Position numbers and translations under genes: made by a program
NCBI GenBank assembly: GCA_021814605.1
Contig: JAKAIB010000003.1
Coordinates: 1-34,975, forward strand
DNA length: 34,975 nt
From: Pseudomonadota bacterium
Lineage (GTDB): Bacteria; Pseudomonadota; Gammaproteobacteria; Burkholderiales; Burkholderiaceae_C
Direction of reading: 5' to 3'
Part shown: positions 1 through 10,300 of the stretch, piece after piece
How positions within the stretch are numbered: position 1 is the first letter of the stretch
How the letters are laid out: each line of letters begins with the position of its first letter
Notes under the pieces: model-generated
Databases searched by the model: none
Told to the model about the DNA's origin: nothing
Seen by the model: only the letters and a program-made list of their open reading frames with translations

Positions 1-4
1 CATC

Positions 5-802
5 GTGGCGGCGGAGAGCACCTACGGCGTCATCGCGCAGGCGATCGGCGGCGACCGTGTCACCGTCGACAGCCTGGTGCGCAATCCCAACGTCGATCCG
101 CATCAGTTCGAGGCGACGCCGCAGACGGCGCGCCGGGTGGCGGGGGCGCGCATCGTGCTGCTCAACGGTCTGGGCTACGACCAGTGGATGGTCAAGCTGC
201 TCGCCGCGAACCCGGCCGCGGGCCGGCAGGTGGTCGAGGCGGCGACGCTCGATCCCGGCTTGATCAGCACGGACCGGAATCCGCACGTGTTCTACGATCC
301 GCGCGTCGCATTGCGCGTCGCGACCCGGCTGGCCGATCTTCTGAAGGTGGATGACCCGACGCATGCCGCCGTGTATGCCGCCAATCTGCGCCGCTTCGTG
401 GCCGACCTGGCCCGGGTCGACGCCGCTGTGGCGCAGCTGCGCCGGCAGCATCCCGGGCTGCGCGTCACGGCAACCGAGCCGGTGTTCGGCTACATGGTGC
501 GCCAGCTCGGCTGGAGCAACGAAGGCGAAGCGTTCCAGATCAACGTGATGAACGATACCGAGCCGTCGCCGGCCGAGGTGGTGCGGTTCGAATCGGCGCT
601 GCGCCAGCGCCGGGTCGCGCTGCTGATCTACAACCACCAAGTGACCGATCCGCTGGCCCAGCGCATGCGCGCCATCGCCGCCGAGTCGGGCGTGCCGACC
701 GTCGGGGTCGACGAGTTCGTGCCGCCGAAAACCGGGTACGTCCAGTGGCTGCTGCAGACCTTGCAGGCGGTCGGGCGAGCACTGGACGGCGCGGCACGAT
801 GA
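5..802 (+). CDS. Metal ABC transporter substrate-binding protein (ZnuA/TroA-like, COG0803 type), 5' end truncated by window
   Basis: Protein contains DPHQFEATPQTARRVAGARIVLLNGLGYDQWM and NPHVFYDPRVALRVA, typical of cluster A-I metal-binding SBPs. It is followed directly by an ABC ATPase and a permease. No signal peptide is visible because the start lies before the window. Confidence 0.85.
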   Translation: MAAESTYGVIAQAIGGDRVTVDSLVRNPNVDPHQFEATPQTARRVAGARIVLLNGLGYDQWMVKLLAANPAAGRQVVEAATLDPGLISTDRNPHVFYDPRVALRVATRLADLLKVDDPTHAAVYAANLRRFVADLARVDAAVAQLRRQHPGLRVTATEPVFGYMVRQLGWSNEGEAFQINVMNDTEPSPAEVVRFESALRQRRVALLIYNHQVTDPLAQRMRAIAAESGVPTVGVDEFVPPKTGYVQWLLQTLQAVGRALDGAAR

Positions 803-1650
803 CGCCGGAACATCAGGCAGGCGCCGACGGCTGGGCCGTCGAGACGAGCGAGCTGCGCTGCGGAATCGGCGGCCGATCCGTGCTCGATGGCATTCATCTG
901 CGCATCCCGCTGGGCAGCTTCGTCGGGGTGTTCGGCAGCAACGGCGCCGGGAAGACCACGCTGTTCCGTTCGCTGCTCGGGCTGGAACCGCTGCAGGGCG
1001 GGCGGTTGCGGCTGCTCGGCCGGGACGGCGTCGCGGCGCGGACCCAGGTCGGTTACGTCGCCCAACGCGATCCGCCGGGAGCCGACAGCTTCCTGAGCGT
1101 GCGCAGCTATGTCGCCGCTGCATGGCAGGCCGAGCGTTGGGGGTTCGGCGATGCGGGCCGCGCCGACGCGGTTGCCGCAGCGCTGCAGTCGATGGAGGTC
1201 GACGACCTGGCCGACCGGCCGATGGACGCGCTGTCGGGTGGCCAGCGCCAACGGGTGCGCATCGCCCAGGCGCTGGTCAATCCGGTGCGCATGCTGCTGC
1301 TCGACGAGCCGCTTGCCAACCTCGATCCGCAGGCGCAGCAGCGCATCCTGGAGGTGGCGCGGCGGCTGTGCAGCGAGCGCGGATTGACGGTGCTGATGAC
1401 GGCCCACGACATCAATCCGCTGCTGCCGCACATGGACCGGGTGCTCTACCTCGCGAACGGCAAGGGTCTGCTCGGTCGCGTCGACGAGGTGGTCAACGCG
1501 CCCAGCCTGAGCGCCCTCTACGGGTTGCCGATGGCGGTTGCGCGCGACGGCGGCTATGTCTTCATCCACCCGGCGGGCGGATTCATGGCCGAGGGCGCGG
1601 CGCATTGCGGGCACGACCACGCGGCGCCGGAGTCCGGGGAGGCCGAATGA
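799..1650 (+). CDS. Metal ABC transporter ATP-binding protein (ZnuC-like)
   Basis: Walker A GSNGAGKTT, signature LSGGQRQRVRIAQAL, Walker B LLLDEPLANLDP. ATG at 799 overlaps the SBP stop. The C-terminal tail contains HCGHDH. Confidence 0.88.
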   Translation: MTPEHQAGADGWAVETSELRCGIGGRSVLDGIHLRIPLGSFVGVFGSNGAGKTTLFRSLLGLEPLQGGRLRLLGRDGVAARTQVGYVAQRDPPGADSFLSVRSYVAAAWQAERWGFGDAGRADAVAAALQSMEVDDLADRPMDALSGGQRQRVRIAQALVNPVRMLLLDEPLANLDPQAQQRILEVARRLCSERGLTVLMTAHDINPLLPHMDRVLYLANGKGLLGRVDEVVNAPSLSALYGLPMAVARDGGYVFIHPAGGFMAEGAAHCGHDHAAPESGEAE

Positions 1651-2459
1651 TCCTCGGCCTCGAATACGCCTTCATGCGCCATGCCGTGGCGGCCGGCAGC
1701 GCCATCGCGCTGCTCGGTGCCGCGGTGGGCTACTTCGTCACGCTGCGTCGCCAGGCCTTTGCCGCGCATGCGTTGTCGCACGTCGGCTTCGCCGGTGCCG
1801 CCGGGGCGATCCTGCTCGGACTGAGTCCGTACCTCGGTTTGTTCGCGTTCACGCTTGCAACCGGCCTGGCGCTGGCCTTGACCGGCCGGCGGTTGCGGCA
1901 GCGGGATGTCGGCATCGGCATGGTGCTGATGTTCGCCCTCGGACTGGGCGTGCTGTTCCTCAATCTGTACACGGCCAACGCGCAGTCGGCGATGAGCATC
2001 CTGTTCGGCAGCATCGTCGGGGTGACCGCCGCCCAGGCCTGGCTGTCGCTGGCAGTTGCAGGCGGCGGGCTCGCCGTGCTCGCGGCGCTGTATCGGCCGC
2101 TGTGCTACGCCAGCCTGGATCCCGAGGGCGCGCGGGCGCGCGGCATCGACGTCCGTATCCTCGACCTGCTGTTCATCGCCCTGGTCGCGCTGACCGTGGC
2201 GATCGCCGTGCCGATCATCGGTGCGCTGCTGATCTTCGGCCTGCTGATCGGTCCGCCCGCCGCGGCGCAGGCTGTCAGCCGCAGCATCGGCGGCGGCATC
2301 GCCTGGGCGATGGCGTTCGGCCTGGGACTGACCTGGGCCGGGCTCGCCGGGGCCTACGCAGTCGGCTATCCGGCGAGCACGTGGATCGCGTCGCTGAGCT
2401 TCGCGCTTTATCTGCTGGCGCAGGGCTGGCGCCGGCTGCACGGGTCAACGGCGCACTGA
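1647..2459 (+). CDS. Metal ABC transporter permease (ZnuB/ABC-3 family)
   Basis: Polytopic protein MILGLEYAFMRHAVAAGSAIALLGAAVGYFVTLRRQAFAAHALSHVGFAGAAGA...; AxHALSHVGFAG is typical of ABC-3 permeases. Overlaps the ATPase stop by 4 nt. Confidence 0.88.
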   Translation: MILGLEYAFMRHAVAAGSAIALLGAAVGYFVTLRRQAFAAHALSHVGFAGAAGAILLGLSPYLGLFAFTLATGLALALTGRRLRQRDVGIGMVLMFALGLGVLFLNLYTANAQSAMSILFGSIVGVTAAQAWLSLAVAGGGLAVLAALYRPLCYASLDPEGARARGIDVRILDLLFIALVALTVAIAVPIIGALLIFGLLIGPPAAAQAVSRSIGGGIAWAMAFGLGLTWAGLAGAYAVGYPASTWIASLSFALYLLAQGWRRLHGSTAH

Positions 2460-2735
2460 TTCGCGCAGGAGCCGGTGGATCGCCGCGGCACAGGCGGTCA
2501 TCACGGCGACTGCGGCGAGCCCCCAGGCGATGCTGCCCGATCGCGCTCCATGGGCTCGTCCGGCGCAACCCAGGGCCAGTCCTTCGGCGGCCAGCCCGGC
2601 GATGCCGAGCAGCAGCAGGATCCAGGTGAATCGGGTACGGATGCCGAATCCGGCGATCATCAGCAGCGCGAACAGCGCCGCCGGCAGCCCGGCCCAGACG
2701 GCGACCCCTTCGAACAGCATCGCGCAGCTGGCCAT
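2445..2735 (-). CDS. Small hydrophobic (predicted membrane) protein of unknown function
   Basis: 96 aa ORF with about three hydrophobic segments (FALLMIAGFGI, WILLLLGIAGLAAEGLAL, WGLAAVAVMTACAAAI). Lies downstream of folA on the same strand; its 3' end overlaps the permease 3' end. Confidence 0.5.
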   Translation of the reverse strand: MASCAMLFEGVAVWAGLPAALFALLMIAGFGIRTRFTWILLLLGIAGLAAEGLALGCAGRAHGARSGSIAWGLAAVAVMTACAAAIHRLLRESVRR

Positions 2736-2773
2736 CGTTCAGCGGAGCAGGGGGCACTGCGGCGCGCGGCGCC

Positions 2774-3259
2774 TCATGTCGCCCTGGCGTAGGTCACGAA
2801 GTGGTAGGCCCAGCCGTCGGGCGAGACGTGGCTCTCGCGTGCGGTCTCGACGAACGCCGTGCGGTCCCAGTCGGGAAACCGCGTGTCGCCGGGAAAATCG
2901 TGGTCGATTTCGGTGAGCTGGAGTTCGTCGGCGAGCGGCAGCGCCTGCGCGTAGAGCTGCGCACCGCCGATCACGAACGCCTGCGCATCGGCGGCGACGA
3001 GCGCCAGCGCCGCGGGCAGCGACGTGGCATGCTCGGCGCCTTCGGCGTGCCAGCCCGGATCGCGGCTGATCACGATGCTGCGGCGGCCGGGCAGCGGACG
3101 GCCGAGCGAGTCCCAGGTGCGGCGCCCCATCAGCATCGCATGCCCCATGGTGAGGCGCCTGAAATGCTGCAGGTCGGCGGCGAGGTGCCAGGGCATGCGG
3201 CCGTCGCGGCCGATGATGCCGTTGCGTGCGACCGCGGCGATGAGCACGAGCCGGGTCAT
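2774..3259 (-). CDS. folA: Dihydrofolate reductase
   Basis: MTRLVLIAAVARNGIIGRDGRMPWHLAADLQHFRRLTMGHAMLMGRRTWDSLGRPLPGRRSIVISR is a classic DHFR N-terminus. Follows thyA with a 3 nt gap. Confidence 0.95.
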   Translation of the reverse strand: MTRLVLIAAVARNGIIGRDGRMPWHLAADLQHFRRLTMGHAMLMGRRTWDSLGRPLPGRRSIVISRDPGWHAEGAEHATSLPAALALVAADAQAFVIGGAQLYAQALPLADELQLTEIDHDFPGDTRFPDWDRTAFVETARESHVSPDGWAYHFVTYARAT

Positions 3260-3262
3260 GGC

Positions 3263-4102
3263 TCAGACCGCGACCGGCGCCTTGATCGCCGGATGATGCT
3301 GGTAGTCGCGCAGGATGAAGTCGTCGTAGCGGTAGTCGGACAGGCTCTCCGGCCTGCGCGCGAAATCCAGCGTCGGATAGGGGAAGGGGTCGCGCGCGAG
3401 TTGCTCGCGCACCTGGTCGAAGTGGTTGGTGTAGAGGTGGCAGTCGCCGCCGGTCCAGACGAAGTCGCCGGGGAGCAGGTCGGCCTGCTGCGCCATCATC
3501 AGCGTGAGCAGCGCGTAGCTGGCGATGTTGAAGGGCACGCCGAGGAAGATGTCGGCGCTGCGCTGGTAGAGCTGGCAGCTCAGCCGGCCGGGCTCGCCGG
3601 GATTGCGCGGCGGGCCGACGTAAAACTGGAACATCGCGTGGCACGGAGGCAGCGCCATGTCGGGGATCTGCGCCACGTTCCAGGCGCTCACCAGGATGCG
3701 GCGGGAATCGGGCTGGGTGCGGAGCAGTTGCAGCGCCTGCGCGATCTGGTCGACGGTCGCGTCCGGATGCCCGGGCGTCGGTGCCGGCCACGACCGCCAC
3801 TGCACGCCATAGATCGGGCCGAGATCGCCATCGGCGCGCGCCCACTCGTCCCAGATGGTCACGCCGTGCTGCTGCAGCCAGCGGACGTTCGATTCGCCGC
3901 GCAGGAACCACAGCAGCTCGTAGGCGACGCTCTTGAAATGCACCCGCTTGGTGGTGATGAGCGGAAAGCCGGCCGACAGGTCGAAGCGCATCTGGTGGCC
4001 GAACACGCTGCGCGTGCCCGTGCCGGTGCGGTCGGTCTTGTCCAGGCCGTGCTGGTAGACGTGGCGCATCAGATCTTCGTAGGGGGTCGGGATCGGGGTC
4101 AT
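3263..4102 (-). CDS. thyA: Thymidylate synthase
   Basis: [52 protein letters not shown]... [12 protein letters not shown] ... [20 protein letters not shown]. Start placed at ATG 4102 rather than the longer ORF start. Confidence 0.95.
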   Translation of the reverse strand: MTPIPTPYEDLMRHVYQHGLDKTDRTGTGTRSVFGHQMRFDLSAGFPLITTKRVHFKSVAYELLWFLRGESNVRWLQQHGVTIWDEWARADGDLGPIYGVQWRSWPAPTPGHPDATVDQIAQALQLLRTQPDSRRILVSAWNVAQIPDMALPPCHAMFQFYVGPPRNPGEPGRLSCQLYQRSADIFLGVPFNIASYALLTLMMAQQADLLPGDFVWTGGDCHLYTNHFDQVREQLARDPFPYPTLDFARRPESLSDYRYDDFILRDYQHHPAIKAPVAV

Positions 4103-4204
4103 GCTGCGGATCGGGTTCGGGTCGTCAGGGGGGATACTATCGGTTTGCCGATGCGCCCGGCCGTCCGGCCCGGCGTCCCCCATTGATTCCAGGAGAACGT
4201 TCAG

Positions 4205-5407
4205 ATGCTCAGCGCGACCCCCTTGCGTCCCGATGCCGAGGGCTTCTTCGGCCCGTACGGCGGCCAGCACCTGCCGCCGCACCTCAAGGCCATCATGGAC
4301 GAGATCGGCAATGCGTACCTCTCGATCCGCGACACCAGCGACTACCGAGACGAGCTTGCCGATCTCTACGCGCATTACGTCGGCCGGCCGAGCCCGATCT
4401 ACCTGGCGCGGCGCCTGACGGCGCACAGCGGCGGTGCGCGCATCTGGCTCAAGCGCGAGGATCTCAACCACACCGGCGCGCACAAGATCAACCATTGCCT
4501 GGGCGAAGCGCTGCTGGCCCGGCACATGGGCAAGACCAAGGTGCTGGCCGAGACCGGCGCCGGCCAGCACGGCGTCGCGCTGGCGACCGCCTGCGCCCTG
4601 GTCGGCCTGCCGTGCGAGATCCACATGGGCGCGATCGACATCGCGAAGGAGCATCCCAACGTCACCAAGATGAAGATCCTCGGCGCCAAGGTCGTCAGCG
4701 TCGAGCGCGGCACCCGGACGCTCAAGGATGCGGTCGACAGCGCCTTCGACGAGTATCTGCGCGACCCGCAGAACTTCTTCTATGCCATCGGCTCGGTGGT
4801 CGGCCCGCATCCCTTCCCGATGATGGTCGCCGACTTCCAGTCGATCGTCGGCCGCGAGGCACGCGAGCAGTTCCCGAAGCAGGCCGGCAAGCTGCCCGAC
4901 GTGGTGGCGGCCTGCGTCGGCGGCGGCTCGAACGCGATGGGCATCTTCTCCGGATTCCTCGCCGATCCGGGCGTGCGGCTGGTCGGGGTCGAGCCGTCGG
5001 GCGTCGGGCGCGACGTGGGCAAGCACGCGGCGACGCTGAGCTACGGCAAGCCGGGGACGCTGCACGGCTTCCACTCCTACCTGCTGCAGGAGATGGCCGA
5101 GGGCCAGCCCGATCCGGTGTACTCGATCGCGTCGGGGCTCGACTACCCGGGCGTCGGGCCGCAGCACGCCTACCTCAAGGACAGCGGCCGCGCCGAGTAC
5201 TACGCCGTGGACGACGCCGGCTGCCTCGATGCCTTCATGACCCTGTCGCGCACCGAAGGCATCATCCCGGCGCTGGAATCGGCGCATGCTGTCGCCTGGG
5301 CAATGCAGAACGCCGCGGCGCTCGGCAAGGACGCCGACATCCTGGTCAACCTGTCCGGACGGGGCGACAAGGACGCCGACTTCGTCGCCGACAAGCTCGG
5401 TCTCTGA
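4205..5407 (+). CDS. trpB: Tryptophan synthase beta chain (TrpB family, divergent/standalone type)
   Basis: [25 protein letters not shown]-lysine motif [50 protein letters not shown]-like aggag at 4191-4195. Confidence 0.85.
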   Translation: MLSATPLRPDAEGFFGPYGGQHLPPHLKAIMDEIGNAYLSIRDTSDYRDELADLYAHYVGRPSPIYLARRLTAHSGGARIWLKREDLNHTGAHKINHCLGEALLARHMGKTKVLAETGAGQHGVALATACALVGLPCEIHMGAIDIAKEHPNVTKMKILGAKVVSVERGTRTLKDAVDSAFDEYLRDPQNFFYAIGSVVGPHPFPMMVADFQSIVGREAREQFPKQAGKLPDVVAACVGGGSNAMGIFSGFLADPGVRLVGVEPSGVGRDVGKHAATLSYGKPGTLHGFHSYLLQEMAEGQPDPVYSIASGLDYPGVGPQHAYLKDSGRAEYYAVDDAGCLDAFMTLSRTEGIIPALESAHAVAWAMQNAAALGKDADILVNLSGRGDKDADFVADKLGL

Positions 5408-5456
5408 ACCGTCGGGCGCCGTCCGGCGTGGTCGAACGGCCAGGGGGCGGTCGGCC

Positions 5457-7262
<1,806 letters not shown>

Positions 7263-7363
7263 CCGGCGATTACAGCATGCGCCGTGGGCGGCCGGATTGC
7301 CGCACGGCAGAATCCCGGCGGATGGGCCGTGCCGGCATGCCCCCGGCAGGGCAGGGATGTCGG

Positions 7364-7381
7364 GGAACTGGATATAGTTCC
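7364..7381 (+). promoter_or_regulatory. Perfect inverted repeat GGAACT-N6-AGTTCC, including a TATAGT -10-like hexamer, 3 nt before the uvrA ATG
   Basis: Read directly: ggaact ggatat agttcc at 7364-7381; TATAGT at 7373-7378; ATG at 7385. Confidence 0.45.
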
Positions 7382-7384
7382 AGC

Positions 7385-10300
7385 ATGAATCCAGACGACA
7401 CGGCGTCGCGTTCCGCGGCGCACCCCCCAGCCGCCGAGATCGTTCCGGGCGATGCGATCCGCATCCGCGGCGCCCGGCAGAACAACCTGCGCAACCTCGA
7501 TCTCGATATTCCGCTGGGCAAGCTGGTGGTCGTCACCGGCGTATCGGGGTCCGGGAAGAGCTCGCTGGTCTTCGACACCGTCTACGCCGAGGGCCAGCGC
7601 CGCTACGTCGAGACGTTCTCGCCGTACGCCCGGCAGTTCCTGGACCGCATGGACCGGCCCCAGGTCGACCGAATCGACGGCATCCTGCCGGCGATCGCCA
7701 TCGATCAGACCAACCCGGTGCGGACCTCGCGCTCGACGGTCGGGACGATGACCGAGCTGGCCGACCATCTCAAGCTGCTGTTTGCCCGTGCCTCGGCGCT
7801 GTATTGCCGGCGGTGCGGCGCGCCGGTGCGGCGCGACACGCCACAGACGATCGCCGCCGACGTCCAGCAACGCTCGATCGACATCGAAAGAGCACGCCTC
7901 GCCGCCGAGCCGCCTCAAGGCGAGGGGAGCCCCCTCGGGGGGCAGCGCGGCGGCGACAGCCGTGAGCGCGGTGGCTCACCCGTGCGCGCGGCGGTGCTGT
8001 TCGGTGTTCCGGTGCCGTCCGGAATGACCGAGGACGAGATCGTGGCCCAGCTTGCCGCGCAGGGCTACACCCGGATCCTGACGCGGCGGACGACCGCGGC
8101 GGGCACCGTGCTCGACGTGGTGCAGGATCGGCTGCGCCTTCCCGCCGACGACACCGCCCGGCTGGTCGAGGCGATCGAGGCGGCGCTGCGGCTGGGACAA
8201 GGGCGATTGGCGGTGCAACTGCTCGGCGCGGACGGCGCGGCCGATCCGGCTGCAGTGCCGTGGCGCTACTCGGCCGACCTGCATTGCCCCGATTGCGACA
8301 TCCACTACCGCGATCCGTCGCCCGGTCTGTTCAGCTTCAACTCGCCGGTCGGCGCCTGCGAGACCTGTCGCGGCTTCGGCCGGGTCATCGGCATCGATCT
8401 CGGCCTGGTCGTTCCCGACGGGCGCAAGACCCTGCGCGGCGGCGCGGTCAAGCCGTGGCAGACGCAGAGCTTCGCCGAATGCCAGACCGATCTCGAGCGC
8501 TATGCCGCGCCGGCCGGCATCCGGCTCGACGTGCCCTGGGACGCACTGACGCCGCAGGAACGCGGCTGGGTGATCGACGGCGACCCGGACTGGCGCGGCG
8601 ACTGGCAGCGGCAGTTCTACGGCGTGCGGCGCTATTTCGACTGGCTCGAGAGCCGTGCGTACAAGATGCACGTGCGGGTGCTGCTGTCCAAGTACCGCAG
8701 CTACACCGCCTGCCCGTCGTGCGGCGGCGCCCGGCTCAAGACCGAGGCGCTGCTGTGGCGGGTCGGCTCGCGCGAGCAGGCCGAGGCGGCGCTGGGCGAC
8801 CGGTACGCCCGGTTCCGCCCGGTCGGGGTCGACTGGAACGACGCCGTGCTGGCGCGACTTCCGGGCCTGTCGCTGCACGACGTCAGCTCGCTGCCGATCG
8901 AGCGGCTGCGCCGGCTGTTCGCGGCGCTCGACCTGCCGCAGGTCGGCGGCGCCGCGAGCGCCATGCTGCTCGACAATATCCGCGCCCGGCTGCGCTACCT
9001 GTGCGACGTCGGGCTGGGCTACCTGACGCTCGACCGGCAATCCCGGACCCTGTCCGGCGGCGAAGTGCAGCGCATCAACCTGACGACCGCGCTCGGTACC
9101 GCGCTGACGCAGACGCTGTTCGTGCTCGACGAGCCCTCGATCGGACTGCATCCGCGCGATCTCGACCGGCTCGGCGGCGTGCTGGCCCGACTCAAGGACG
9201 CCGGCAATTCGCTGCTGCTGGTCGAGCACGACCCGCAGCTGATGCGTGCGGCCGACTGGATGATCGAGATCGGCCCCGGGCCGGGCGAGCGCGGCGGGCG
9301 CATCGTGTTCGAAGGGCCGGTCGGACAGGCGCAGCTTGCCGGCACGCTCACCGGCGAGTACCTTGGCGGCCGCCGCCACGTCACCGATGCACTGCCGCGG
9401 CGGCGCGCGCTGGCGCGCGATGCGCAGGGCCGGCTGACTGCGCCGCGGCTGATCGTCGAGGGCGCGCGCGAGCACAACCTGCAGGGCATCGACGTCGAGA
9501 TCCCGCTGGGCGTCATGGTTGCCGTGACCGGGGTGTCCGGTTGCGGCAAGTCCACGCTGGTCGGCGACGTGCTGCATCCGGCGCTGGCCCGCGCGCTGGG
9601 CAAGTCGGCCGAGGCGCCGGGCGCGTTCGACCGGCTGCTCGGCGCGGAGCAGCTGGCCGACGTCGCGCTGGTCGACCAGTCGCCGATCGGCAAGTCGGCG
9701 CGGTCCAACCCGGTGAGCTTCGTCGGCGCGTTCGACGGCATCCGTGCACGATTCGCCGCGTTGCCGGTGGCGCGCGAGCGCGGCTACACCGCGGGGACGT
9801 TCAGTTTCAACAGCGGCGACGGCCGTTGCCCGACCTGCGGCGGGTCGGGGTTCGAACACGTCGAGATGCAGTTCCTGTCCGACGTCTACCTGCGCTGCCC
9901 CGACTGCGACGGCAAGCGCTACCGCCCCGAGGTGCTCGAGTTGCGGCTGCCGGGCGCGGCAGGGGGCGAATCCGACGGCCCGAACATCGCCGACGTCCTC
10001 GACCTGACCGTGGCGCAGGCGCTGGAGCGCTTTCGCGGCGAGGCCGACATCGTCCGCCCGCTGCAGGCGCTGGCCGACGTCGGCCTCGACTACCTGCGGC
10101 TCGGCCAGCCGACGCCCACGTTGTCGGGCGGCGAGGCGCAGCGGCTCAAGCTCGCCGGCTTCCTCGCCGAGGCGACCAAGGGGCGCGCCGGACTGGCCCG
10201 CAAGGGAACCCTGTTCCTGTTCGACGAGCCGACCACGGGGCTGCATTTCGAGGACATCGCGCGGCTGCTGCGGGCGTTGCGCAAACTGGTCGATGCCGGC

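Noticed and set aside
1122-1646. N-terminal extension of the permease ORF (1122..2459)
   Set aside because: The extension overlaps the ABC ATPase in another frame and is low complexity; the real start is ATG 1647.
4103-5287. N-terminal extension of the thyA ORF (3263..5287)
   Set aside because: Overlaps trpB antisense; the ThyA homology begins at [19 protein letters not shown] 4102.
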